Below are positions 1-10,705 of a stretch of 64,000 bases of DNA, one piece after another. The notes under the pieces are model-generated. The model did no database searches and was not told the origin of the DNA. It was given only the letters and a program-made list of their open reading frames with translations. The first letter of the stretch is position 1. The number at the start of each line of letters is the position of its first letter. The stretch covers positions 109,945-173,944 of the forward strand of contig JBBHKE010002012.1 of the NCBI GenBank assembly GCA_037447655.1. The letters are read 5' to 3'. Position numbers and translations under genes: made by a program. The DNA comes from Zygnema cylindricum. Its lineage: Eukaryota > Streptophyta > Zygnematophyceae > Zygnematales > Zygnemataceae.

Positions 1-499
1 GAATCGCAGAGAGGAAGAATAGGACATTCTAGGAGATGGTGTGGGCCATGCTCCATACAGCTAAACTCACACATCGTCTTTGAGGAAAAGCAATTAGGGC
101 GGCCAATCATGTTACCAACAGGAGAATCGATTCGGCTTTGGGCAACAAACCACCGAAAAACATTTGGATTGGACAGGTGAACGTGCCCGAAATCTCACTT
201 GTAGTGCATAACAGAAGGTACGTCTCTTGATTGCCACAGCCACATCCCCATAACGGGCATCACACATCGTAATAACGAGCATCACTCCAAGTGATGATGT
301 CAGTATTGTCCCCACCCAAATGCAACCATAACTCTCGTGTTCCCACGAAATACCTCATAACTCTCTTATTTGCCTCCTAATCTTTCCTCCTAGGCTCATT
401 TAGACTTCTACTTAAGACTCTCACAACTGCAACTATGCCAAGTCTCGTACAATTCATAAAATTAATCTCGGAAAAACACTTAAGGATTTGGGGATGTGA
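1..499. other. Unassigned left edge
   Basis: No recognisable gene or repeat boundary was seen. The sequence runs directly into Copia integrase-derived sequence at about 500-540, so part of it could be decayed 5' sequence of that element. Confidence 0.4.
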
Positions 500-2704
500 G
501 GCTATAAGGTTTGTAGAGGAAAAAAATCGAGAATGGAAGTTTGCAGCACAGTCATGGGAAGGATACTTTGTGGGATATAGTGAGAATTTAATATAGTGAG
601 AATTTGATGCAGTATCGGATTTATAACCCTATTAGTAAAAGGGCTAAAAAGTCTAAAAATGTGGAGTTTAACAAAAATTTTGGAATGGATGGTGAAAGGA
701 GCTAATGAGTCCAAACGGGCTCATGATTACGAGGAAGAGAGTCATTATGAGAAGTTCATAGGAGAGGAGGATGAAGAAGTTTTGATGGAGGAAAGGACAA
801 AGAAAAAGGTGGAATTTGTAGAGAAGACTGTAGAGAAGTTTCAACGCTTAAGCTTACCGAGAATGAATCATAAGGTGGCAAGGTTGTTAGTGAATCACCT
901 ACTCGCATAGACCACCTGACAACAAAAAAAACACCTTTGGAAAAGAAAGATGATGACAAGGCAGAGAGCACTGATTCGGATAAGGAGTTTGCAGAGGACG
1001 TACAGAGGAGTAAGAGATCAACAAAAGAACCGGGTCAGTTCTCACTTGGACAATCATATATAAAGCAATCCAGCTCCGAATCCGTGAGGGAAGGTCGGAA
1101 TCCTTCCTCTTATACAAGGTAGTCAAATAAATCGTCCAACTAATCTTCAATCACATTAAGAGAGTCGGATGGTTGGAAGGAAAAGTGGAAACTTACGTTA
1201 ATGAAAGAATTTAATTATATGAAAGCAAATGGGTGTTTTGAGAATGTAGATTTGCCAAAAGGTAAGAAGGCAATAGATTCAAAATGGGTATTCAGATGAG
1301 AGCCTTGAAAGAAATTGTTAAGTACAATGCAAGATTAGTGTGCAAAGGTTTTCAACAGAAGGGAGGCATTGACTATTCGGAGACTTTTGCTCTTTTAGTC
1401 AAATTCAATTCATTATGTGCAATCATTGCAATGGCTGCGGCGGAAGGAATGCACATTCAACAGATGGACATGGAGACAGTTTTTCTAAATGGTGAATTGG
1501 AAAATGAAGTGTACATGAAAATTGTAGGAGTTTCTGGAGAGAAAGGTAAAGTGTGGAGGTTGTGGAAAGATTTGTACGGATTGAAGCAGGCACTACGGAC
1601 GTTGGACCACAAGCTTCATAAGGTTTTGCTAACTTTGGGTTTTAAAAAGCTCATTGCGGATTGTGGAATTTATATTCGAGAAGAAAGTTATGATGTGATA
1701 ATTTTCAGTGTATATGTAAATGATTTCATGTCCATAACTTGGAGTTACTTAGAGAATTTAAAAGTGAATTTAAATACATTTTTAAAATCACTAACTTGAA
1801 TCAAAAAGTGAATTTAAAAAAGATTTTAAAATCACAAACTTAGGGGACGCTCAATAAATTGTGGAAATTCAGATTAAAAGAATGAAGAATGGAGACATTA
1901 AGCTAAGCCTAGAACAATATGCAAAAAAGGTTTTGGAAAGATTTGGATTTCTAGGTTGCAAGCCATTTGGAACTCCTCTTGATCCTCGTGACAAACCATT
2001 TAATTTTGTTATGAGTCTCGAGGTCGATGTTTCGTATAGAGAGGCAGTTAGAAGCTTGATGTATTTCAGTGTTGGGACTAGGCGAGCCATTAGCGCTGCA
2101 CTAAACGTAGTTAATCCATATTGTAGCAATCTTAAAAAGATACATTAAAAAGCAATGAAGAGAATATTTAGATATTTGACTGGAACACTTAGTCTTAAAA
2201 TTGTCTATAAGGAGGATGAGAGCTTAAGCTTGCCAATTATGGAGGTGACCATGATACAGGAAGGTCTACATCAGAATATGTGTTTTTACTTGCATGAGGA
2301 GCAATTTCATGGAATTTGCGTTTGCAACCTATTGTCGCAATCGCATCTACGGAGGCAAAGTATATGGTTGAATGTCATGCTGCAAAGAATGTTGTATGGA
2401 TAAAAGAATTTTCGACGGAGGTTGGAATGCCAAAGGAATGCTTGCAAATATTGAGTGAAAATTTCCTCTATTTCACGTAGTAAAAATCATATTTTGCATA
2501 AGAGCACAAAACACATTAAAATTCAGTGGCAGTTTGTTCGAGATTTACTTTCGGAAGAAGAGATTGAAATTGTATTTGTATATTTGGAAAAACAAGTTGC
2601 TGATATGTTGACTAAAGCAACATTAAAGGAAGTATATGACATGGGAAAGAAATTAGTGGGCATTGAGTTAGAGGGGGCTTTGAGTGTTTCAGTATGAGGG
2701 GGAT
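500..2704 (+). pseudogene. Copia-1: decayed Copia pol (integrase C-terminus, RT, RNase H)
   Basis: Around 540-660 the reading FVGYSEN...YRIYNP...KKSKNVEFN is the usual end of Copia integrase before the linker. RT follows from about 1180 (KWVF, then YNARLVCKGFQQKGGIDYSE and MDMETVFLNGELENEVYM). RNase H and the pol C-terminus run from 1861 to about 2695, ending in VADMLTKATL. Frames are interrupted several times. The RT active-site box reads YVND where Copia normally has YVDD (about 1711-1722). A short direct duplication near 1764-1842 adds a stop. A polypurine tract (tatgaggggga, about 2692-2703) directly precedes an LTR start. This is a dead remnant lacking gag, protease and the integrase core. 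Confidence 0.88.
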
Positions 2705-3290
2705 TGTTAGGATACTGAGTAGTCATTATTGAGATTGTGACGAATCGCCAATGTATCGCAAAGCTGCGTGCGCAAAAATGTTCCGTTGAGTTAAATTACC
2801 GCATCATCTTACCAATATGCGATGTCGTTTTGTAGTACTTTTTGAGGCGGCCGCGAACGACATGTACTATTTTGTTCGCGTCATTTTTATCAATTTTTGT
2901 GCAGGTATATTTGTTTCGTACGATCAAAGGACACGCGCAAAACTTCTGGATTTTTTTAATTTCGTAGTTTAAAGAAGAAGAGTGAACACCATCTTTCGTG
3001 GAATCCTCTGTGTTTTTTGTGTTTTTTGGTAGAAGACGGTTTGTGAAATTAGACACAAATTTGTTGACTTGCTTGCTTCATTGTTTCCATTGTTTGGAAG
3101 GAAGTTAGAAAAGAGATAAAAGCTGCAGCGTACAGCGGCAGATATTAACCCTTTGGAGTAGAGATTAGTGATGTGAGAAGAGGCGAGAGAGATGTTGTAA
3201 AAGATTATTAATTCAAGGAGTTAGAGGAACATAATCTTTGTGGTGTGTCTTTTGTATACATCTTCGTATTGTTCTTTTTCATCAACTTTA
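2705..3290 (+). repeat. 3' LTR of Copia-1 (right end uncertain)
   Basis: The LTR begins TGTTAGGATACTGAG directly after the polypurine tract of Copia-1. Its first part (gaatcgcc-aatgtat-cgca) resembles the starts of the LTRs at 13688 and, more loosely, 63354, so these belong to one broad family. No clean CA terminus was found; the end is placed where the next Copia remnant becomes readable. Confidence 0.55.
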
Positions 3291-3299
3291 TCAAATCAG

Positions 3300-4480
3300 T
3301 TGATAAAAGCCTCAAGACTGTTAGTATTGCTGTTTCCGTTGAGGACATAATTTTCGCGACCTTTGGCGATCTTCCAACATCCTACTAAGCTTTTATTTCC
3401 TCGATCGACAACTATCTTATTTGTCACCATCCCATCATTAAATGTCGGGTTGGTCCACGAGGAAACCAAGCAGAATTTTTCCCCAATTCTTAGAGCAACT
3501 TTGGCCACATTTTCTCCGCCCAATCGCAATACAAAAAACTCCTCTTGTAGTTACTGCCACGCACCGGATCACGCCAAACAACGTTATCGATGCCTGTCTC
3601 ATCCGTAACCGAAAGCATGATAGCCAAAGATATTATAGACGACTGACAAGACGAGGACCAAATGTTGGGCAAAGTCTTTATTCAGGTCGAGCATTTGCTA
3701 CCGAAGCTATTTTACCATGTACAAGCCTCTACTCATGATAGGCATGTCCACCACATGGATGTTAAGACCGCCTTCCTAGGTGGAATTCCCACTGAAAAAA
3801 TCTTCCTCGCTCAACCGGAAGGGTATGTATCACTCGACAGTGAGCATTTTGGTACGTCGCCTATGTGTGAAGCACGCTCTTAGAGTTTGAAACAAGCATC
3901 TTGCAGCAATCCTCTTTCGAAAAGGCTTCTCCAAGCTGGATGACGACTTTGGACTCTTCTTCCATGGAACCATAAACACTCGCATTACTTGTAATATATG
4001 TCCATGACCTCCTCCTTGTTGGCCTATCTCTTTCCCTCATCCAGCTTGTAAAACTCATGCTAAACAATCATTTCTCCATGGCAGACTTAGGAGAAGTAGA
4101 GTATTATTTTGGCATATTTGTCGGCCATGATCGACCAACACGAACTCTATGAATTTTTTCAGGAGAAATACATGAGAAAAGTTTTTACCAGATTTTCTAT
4201 GGCTGATTGTACTCCTATCTCTTCCCCTCTAGATCCCAAAGTGAACTCCTCAACTAGTTTGGTGGGCCTTTCCCTGAAGATACACATGATCAATTCGGGT
4301 CCATAGTTGGCAACCTTATGTATGCAATGCCTATAACTTGTCCAAACATTGTTGTCGTTGTCGGTTTCCAATCCTTCTACTGACCATCCTCTTGCACCAA
4401 AACGATCGCTACACTATCTACACGACACTAAGGCTTTAAACTCAACTTCAGCTCCTACCCTCCAGCTCTCGTCGGCCATT
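3300..4480 (+). pseudogene. Copia-2: internally deleted Copia remnant (gag zinc knuckle plus RT/RNase H)
   Basis: At about 3535-3600 the frame gives a CCHC zinc knuckle (CSYCHAPDHAKQRYRC), the nucleocapsid part of gag. Shortly after, at about 3745-3840, RT motifs appear (VHHMDVKTAFLGG, then LAQPEGYV), so protease, integrase and the start of RT are deleted. Later pieces read [14 protein letters not shown] (about 4080-4130) and the RNase H approach PALVGHCDAETEGV (about 4455-4505). Frameshifts and stops are frequent. The remnant is cut at its right end by the minus-strand Copia-3. It is a different, divergent Copia lineage from Copia-1. Confidence 0.75.
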
Positions 4481-5357
4481 GCGACGCCGAGACTGAGGGG
4501 GTAATGTGGATTCCTGTTGTTTCGAGACAACTTCTGGCACTGAAGATGAAGAAGATGCTGCAGTAGTCATCTTAGAACAAAACAAAAGGGGAAGCTTCCA
4601 CAAATACGAATGGCTGAACAACAACTTTGACAGACTATAACTTTCAGAAAAATTATTCAATGGTCCTGAAGATTTACCGCAGTGTAGATAACATAAAAAA
4701 GAACACAAACACAAGATTTCAATGAATTCCGCTTACATATCTCTGAGATATGCAGAAATAAAATTACATAAAACTAAGTGTACAGTTTTCATATTATTTG
4801 TTCCTAATGAATCAAATTCACTAAGTCCTACTTCTATACACCGAAACTACACTAAGCTGTACGGAGGCATTCCAACCGTCCATATAACATTCTAACACAA
4901 CAAATAGTATGAGTATACCTGTGTACTGAAGGTATGTCATAAACCACATTCTCAACACTAAACAACTAATTCACTACAAACAAAATTCTATTCTACCAAA
5001 TATTTACACAAAAGTTCAGACAACGTAAAGTGATAATGATCTAGTCACACCTCGTCAGTATTTGTTGGCGGCGGCTGTCAGCCGTCCGACTAGAGGATTT
5101 CGCACCGTATAATTGACTTCATGAAGTTCCGTGGTCGTGCCGAATTTCCGTACGTCCACGGAGGACATACTCACGCATTTCTCTCAAGTGACGACGTGTG
5201 TCCCAAGTGTGAATGAACCATGAACTCCCAACTTCACTGTCACACTAATTTTGGTAACCACTGAACCAAACTCAACCAAAAATAGCTTAAGTCCTGAATA
5301 GCTCTCTCTCCCTCACAGCTGAGGCATATAGAGGACTAAAGCTTTCTAAAAACAACA
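4480..5357 (-). repeat. Shared LTR, leader and gag-start relic of Copia-3
   Basis: The segment 4573-5040 is closely similar to 9749-10064 (both carry the same leader and the MTTAASSSSS start), which shows that the two ends are copies. The LTR probably starts TGTTGTTTTTAG at about 5357 on the minus strand, just after the polypurine tract. The LTR/leader boundary and the primer-binding site could not be located. Gag stops after about 20 codons at the junction with Copia-2. Confidence 0.65.
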
Positions 5358-5380
5358 CTCCCCTAAAGCTTTAGACTTTG

Positions 5381-6300
5381 CTAGTCACTCAGTCCACATG
5401 CCTCTCTACAGAACTTCAATTTGGGAGCAGGTAAGGGTTTTGTTATCATATCAGCTACCATTTGCTCATCCAGAAAATAACCTAACTTCATGACTTTTCC
5501 CATCACCTTTTCTCTTACAAAATGTAGCTTGATATCAATGTGCTTACTCTTAAAGTGATGACTGGGATTAGATGCAATAGCAATTGCTGCCTGATTGTCA
5601 CACCACACTATCTGTGGTCCAGATTGCATAAAGAGAAGCTCTTGGAGAAGAGACTTTACCCAAATTAACTCCTTATCTCCCGAGCTGGCAGCCATGTACT
5701 CAGCCTCCATGGTAGACTGAGCTGTTACCTTTTGAAGTTTGCTGCTCCAACAGCAAGTTCCACTTCCGATCTTCAAAATGTATCCAGTGGTGGAGTGTTG
5801 GCTGGGCATATCTCCGTAGCTCGCATCGCTCCATGTATGAATTTTGACTTCCCCTCCACCGAGAGAGAGTCTAAGATTTCGAGTTTCTGCAAGATAACGA
5901 ATAACTCTCTTTGCTGCCTCATAGTCCGACTTCCTTGGATTTTGCAGGCTTCGGCTCAAGGCTCCAACCGCTGATGCGATGTCGGGACGAGTACAGTTCA
6001 TGAAATAAATAAGGCTTCCGACAATCAGCCTGTAAGGAATGGAGGACATAGAATCTGCCTCCCTTGAATCTAAGAAATCATCAACCAAAACACCACCATC
6101 CGTTTCCGTGCCCTCCAATTTCTGCTTGAATTCCATAGGAGTGGCACTCCCCTTTGCCTCTTACATGCCAAACTTTTCTAGCATGTTCTTGATTGCTTCC
6201 TTTTGAGTTAAATAAATAATTTTCTTTTTCCTGTCTCTTTCTATTTGAATTCCTAGAATATACTTAGCCTCACCCAAGTCTTTCATTTCAAATCAGGAAT
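5381..6300 (-). pseudogene. Copia-3 RT end and RNase H
   Basis: The frame from 6300 begins MKDLGEAKYILGIQIERD, the conserved Copia block after the RT active site, and has a stop near 6160. A long open frame from 6136 continues with the typical YRLIVGSLIYF, RPDIASAVGALSR, then TGYILKIGSGTCCWSSKLQ and STMEAEYMA, and ends VADMITKPLP near the pol C-terminus. These are the RT tail and RNase H domain. RNase H removes the RNA strand of the RNA-DNA hybrid during reverse transcription. Confidence 0.85.
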
Positions 6301-6642
6301 TCAGAGCTGATTTTATTCTTCGGTCAAAAATTTTCAAAGACTTTTCAAAGTGTAATTCAATTACCAACGCAATCCCTATATACCTAAAGAGTTCTTAAGA
6401 TCAAAATATGCATGAAGCTATCAAGTTTTCTTCAGTCACTAGTATAACTCAATTTTTGTAGCTGTCAAGATGTTTGCCGACTATGGGAGCATAAACTGAT
6501 GAGAATTGTGTTGGTAAATTTTAAGATTCCTTGCAAAAGCATTGTTCTGCTTTATCATTTTTTTATATGCACGTAGGTATTTTTGTGAAGTGTTTGTCTG
6601 TATATGATCACTAATCATATCATGTGATGGTTGTGTGCTTTT
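6301..6642 (-). other. Non-Copia interruption replacing the RT active site
   Basis: Between SDHSVYVRL (stop at 6643) and MKDLGEAKYILG (6300) about 340 bases show no Copia similarity in any frame. The RT YVDD active-site block that belongs here is absent. This is either an insertion combined with a deletion or a replacement event, and it makes the element non-functional. Confidence 0.7.
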
Positions 6643-8076
6643 TTACAACCTTACATAGACTGAATGATCTGAACTGATACTGGTAAAGCCAAGATTGGTT
6701 AAAAACTCATCTAATTTCAGGTTCCATTGCCTCGGAGCCTGTTTCAGACCATACACGGACTTCAACAGTTTACAAACCAGATCTTCTTTCCCTTTTTCTG
6801 CATACATCTCTGGCTGCTTCATGTAAATTACTTCCTCCAAATCAGAATGCAAGAAAGCCGTCCTTACATCCATGTGATGCAATTCCATATCCTCTATCGT
6901 AGCAAGAGATAGTAAAACTCTAATAGTAGGAAAGCGAACCACAGGAGAGAAGGTCTCTTCATAGTCAACTCCCACCTTTTGGCTAAATCCCTTAGCAACC
7001 AGTCTAGCTTTATATCTCTCAATTGTATTATCAGGATATTTTAATTTGAAGACCCACTTACAACCGATAGCTTTCCGTTTCGGTGGGAGCTCCACAAGTT
7101 CCCAAGTTTGGGCTTCCATAATTGACTTTATCTCTTCATTTGCAGCCGAGATCCAATGATCCTTTTCAGGTACGGAAAAAGCTTGATGAATAGTAAGCGG
7201 CTCCCCTGTGCTTGCTGAAAAAACACTCTCAACTCGGTCGCCTCGAAGGCGGCCGCTTTGTCTTCTTCCCTCCGGAAAATCTGACGCGGGAACTGTTGGT
7301 TCCCTAGATTGCCGCAAAAGGCGTGTATTGGGAGGAGCATCGACAGAAGGAGCAGCTCTAGAAGGAGTATTAGACGGCCCAGAGGCATTTGGAAGAGAGG
7401 TAGAAGAAGTAGAAGAGGATGGAGTAAAAGGTACCTGATCAAGAATGATATACTCTTGTATTTTCTCATTCCTTTCAGCTGCATCCATGCTAAAAACGTC
7501 AACAGATTGACTTTCTTCTTTAATATGAATATTCCTGGCTGTTTGAAGGCATCCTCTCTGAGGATTATACACTCTATAACCTGCAGATTCATCATCATAA
7601 CCTAAAATGACACCAGGTACAGATTTTGGACTAAGCTTCCAATTAGGAAGATTGTCCAAGATAAAACATTTGCTACCAAAAACTCTAAAATGACTAACAT
7701 TTGGCTTTTTGCCTGTCCAAACTTTATAAGGTGTCTTACCCCTAACAGCCCGGGTTTCCACTCTATTTCTGATGTAGGAAGCACAATGAAAATCTTCCCC
7801 CCAAAACATTGGATCCACACCTTTATCGGCCATCATAGATCGAGCACATTCAGTCAAAGTCCGATTAGGTCTCTCGGCAACACCATTTTGTTCCGTTGTG
7901 TACGGAGCAGTAAATTCACGAGAGATGCCATTTTCTTTCAAAAAATCAGCAAAGGCATGAGATACATACTCTCCACCATTATCCGTCTGCAGAGCAAGAA
8001 TAGATTTGCCGTGAAGTTTCTCCGCCCAGATTTTGTAGTGTTTAAAGTGAGTGAAGACTTTTCTCTTGTCTTTCAT
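6643..8076 (-). pseudogene. Copia-3 integrase core through RT fingers/palm
   Basis: This is one continuous 477-residue frame. The integrase core shows TDNGGEY...NGISREFTAPYTTEQNGVAE, with the D and E of the DDE triad; the first D lies upstream of this frame. The C-terminal domain follows (YKVWTGKKPNVSHFRVFGSKCF, GVILGYDDESAGYRVYNP). After a Ser/Pro-rich linker comes RT (WELVELPPKRKAIGCKWVFK, YKARLVAKGFSQKVGVDYEE, HHMDVRTAFLHSDLEEVIYM, LLKSVYGLKQAPRQW). The frame stops just before the YVDD box. Long open frames suggest fairly recent activity. Confidence 0.92.
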
Positions 8077-8503
8077 GAAGTATATGCGACTATACAGGGA
8101 GTAATCGTGAGTAAAGGTGACAAAGAAGCGGCTGCCACCTAGAGAGGGAACTTTAGAAGGGCCGAAAACATCAGAGTGAATAATACCAAAACATTTGTGG
8201 CTCGGTGATCAGAAACTTGTCATATGGGAAGCTTGTGAAGCTTTCCGAGAGCACAACCATCACACACATGAGACTCTTGTTCACCAAGCTTGACTCCCTC
8301 TATCATGTCATGCTTAATCATCTTAGTAAGTCTCTCATGATGCACATGACCAAGTCTTTTTGCCACAAAACATTATCACATAGGACATTGGAATACGCAA
8401 AATCAATTTTATTAGCCAGGTCCATGCGGTACAAAAAGTTTGGGCCTCTAGTTCCTACTAGAGCTTCTCTTCCATTCTTGCCCACTATTTTCTTGCCATT
8501 TTT

Positions 8504-8887
8504 CTAGAGAACCTCAAAGCCTTTGCTTTCAGCTACAGACATAGAAAACAAATTTTTCTTGAACTTTGGAACATACAAGACATCATACAAAGTTCTCTTA
8601 TCAACCTTTCCATCTATCACACAATCCGGATCTATGTTTCTTTTGGCATTTGATTCAACAGCATAACCACAAGCATAAAAGATCTGACGTAAAGGAATAT
8701 AAGACATCTCCTTAAACGAATTCTTGTTCCAGCACATGTGTGAAGAGCTGCCAGAATCCATTATCCATAAGAGGTCCTTTTCTCCTTCCATCATGTCGAG
8801 TTTGGCAAGAGCGAAGAACTCTTTGTCATCAGTTTTTGGAAAACTGAGCACATCAGGTGTCGTTTCCTCGGTCGTTTTCTTCTTCAA
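8504..8887 (-). pseudogene. Copia-3 protease and GAG-pre-integrase region
   Basis: The frame carries WIMDSGSSSHMCWNK, the aspartic-protease active site typical of Copia (DSG(S/A)), followed by YVPKFKKNLFSMS, the conserved motif ahead of the GAG-pre-integrase domain. Between 8077 and 8503 the integrase zinc-binding region is only readable in broken frames (CH-rich pieces such as HVCDGCALGKLH-like and LTKMIKHDMIEG-like). The frame ends at a stop at 8504, so pol is disrupted here. Confidence 0.85.
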
Positions 8888-8983
8888 TTCCGTATCCTCC
8901 GCTGTAAATGCAACACTTTTATTCGGAGGTTTTTGGGAAATAGGAGGTTCGCGGTGTCTCCATCCTTTCTGAAAGGTACCTGT

Positions 8984-9748
8984 TTAAAGCGCTTTTATAT
9001 ACAATGGACAAGCTTTGAAGGAATGACCATCATTATAGCAATAAACACATTTCTCAAACTGAGGATTAAACTGATTCCCTTCATATCTACTTTCCCTTTG
9101 AAACTGAGCCGTAAATGCTACAGCTGATTTTCCAAATCCTAAAACTGTTTGATGAGCCTCTTCTGCTAAGATAAACTCTATAGCTGTTTGCAAATTCCAA
9201 AGAGGTTTAGACAATTTTTTCATTTCATCTGAGGCTCTTTTATATTCATTAAGAAGCCCTTTTAGGAGAATCATGGCCAGATGATAAGGGGAGAAAGTCC
9301 CCCCAGAACATGCATTTTCTGAAAGTAACATTCGAAACCGATTAGTGTATTCCACCATGCTACCACCTGTGTACTTATACTCATAGATCTGACCAGCAGT
9401 TATAATCTCATGGTGGTCACTAGCTTTAACCTAAGAAGATTTCAAAGCATCCCACAATTCTGATGCCTTTGTAACATTAATATATGTCATATGCAATTCT
9501 TTTGATATCATAAGCTTTACTAAATGCAAAGCCTGGTCATTTTTCTGATCAAAGCTGGCATCAGATTCTGCCAGTGATCCATTTAACACATCAATAAGTA
9601 TCACTTGCTTGAAGTAAGACTTAACTAAATCTGCCCAATACAGATATTCGCGTCCATCAATGACCGGAATTCGTGAAGGCGGGCCCGTGACCTGTTGTTT
9701 TGAGACAACTTTTGGCATTGAAGATGAAGAAGATGCTGCAGTAGTCAT
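8984..9748 (-). pseudogene. Copia-3 gag
   Basis: Two frames cover gag. The first (9748 to 9431) starts MTTAASSSSSMPKV and contains the DUF-type gag core (YWADLVKSYF, ELHMTYINVTKASELWDAL). The second (9358 to 8984) continues the UBN2-like gag fold (EYTNRFRMLL, HLAMILLKGL) and ends with a zinc knuckle CVYCYNDGHSFKAC. They are separated by one in-frame stop near 9431. Gag forms the virus-like particle and binds element RNA. Confidence 0.85.
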
Positions 9749-10064
9749 CTAAGAACAAAACAAAAGAGGAAGCTTCCACAAATACAGATGGCTGAACAGC
9801 AACTTTGACAGACTATAACTTTCAGAAAAATGATTCAATGGTCTAGAAAGATTTACCACAGTGTAGATAACATTAAAAGAAACATACACACAAAATTTCA
9901 ATGAATTCCGCTCACAAATCTGTGAGATATGTAGAAATGAAATTACATAAAACTAAGTGTACAGTTTTCATATCATTTGTTCCTAATGAATCAAATTCAC
10001 TAAGTCCTACTTCTATACACTGAAACTACACTAAGCTGTACGGAGGCATTCCAGCCGTACATAT

Positions 10065-10598
10065 TGTTGGATTTTAAAATAAATACCCACTCAAATTAAA
10101 TGCTCAAAAGCATAAAATATTACACAGCGGAAGCTCATAAACAGCAAGAGGATAATCGGCCAAAAAGATTTATAAGTGTTTCTGGCCGAAGCCTCTTACA
10201 TCAACTCTTCTCTCCTCTTCTTCTCTCTTCAAAAATAAACTCTTCACTCTTAAAAGATCACTCAATAATGATCACAACCTCTTTTCTCCAAATGGATCAC
10301 TAAGGATCCTCAACAACTCTTAATTGACCACAAAGGATCATACCTCTTAATTGACCACAAAGGATCATACTCTCTCTCTCTCTCTTAATCAATCACTAAG
10401 GATCTTCCCCTCTCTCTTAATCAATAACAAAGGATCTACATCTTTACTCTTCAATTGATCCAAAGCTAATACAAGGATAGCTCTGCAATTGAACTCTGCT
10501 GCCTATATACTTGCAACTCTACACTAAGAGGCAACAAGGTAAGACAAGCAAGACTTAGCGTAGCGACGAAGTCTGTCCCTAGCTAACTGTCGCACACT
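10065..10598 (-). repeat. Inverted copy of the LTR 3' half
   Basis: It begins TGTTGGATTTTAAAATAAAT, the reverse complement of the 3' LTR end, and continues through the same landmarks in reverse order (ttccgctgtgtaa, ggccgattatt, gatccttagtgatc, gcagagttcagttgc, gtgcgacagttagc). It matches about 14131-14668 over roughly 530 bases with small indels, including different numbers of short GATC-containing repeats. Confidence 0.88.
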
Positions 10599-10693
10599 GT
10601 CTTACTCCACGAAAAATGAATTATTTTTGTAATGTTTTATGGTTTTTTTTTAGCATTTATTTTGAGTGGGAATTTTATTTAAGATCCAACAAT

Positions 10694-10705
10694 TGGTATC
10701 GGAGC
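10694..10705 (+). other. Primer-binding site (tRNA-iMet type)
   Basis: TGGTATCGGAGC lies two bases after the LTR terminus CAACA. It differs by one base from the common plant Copia primer-binding site TGGTATCAGAGC, complementary to the 3' end of initiator tRNA-Met. It fixes the + orientation of the element. Confidence 0.88.

Larger units (their letters stand above)
4480..10064 (-). mobile_element. Copia-3: nearly full-length minus-strand Copia element with an extra LTR/gag start at its left end
   Basis: Reading leftwards on the minus strand: a truncated LTR/5' leader (10064-9749), gag, protease, integrase, RT, RNase H, a polypurine tract (agctttaggggagtg, about 5357-5372) and the 3' LTR region. 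To the left of that LTR a second copy of the leader and first ~20 gag codons is present (MTTAASSSSS, ending near 4480). The order LTR-gag...pol-LTR-gag(partial) is that of a truncated tandem dimer. The right LTR is cut at 10064 by the junction with the next element. Confidence 0.85.
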
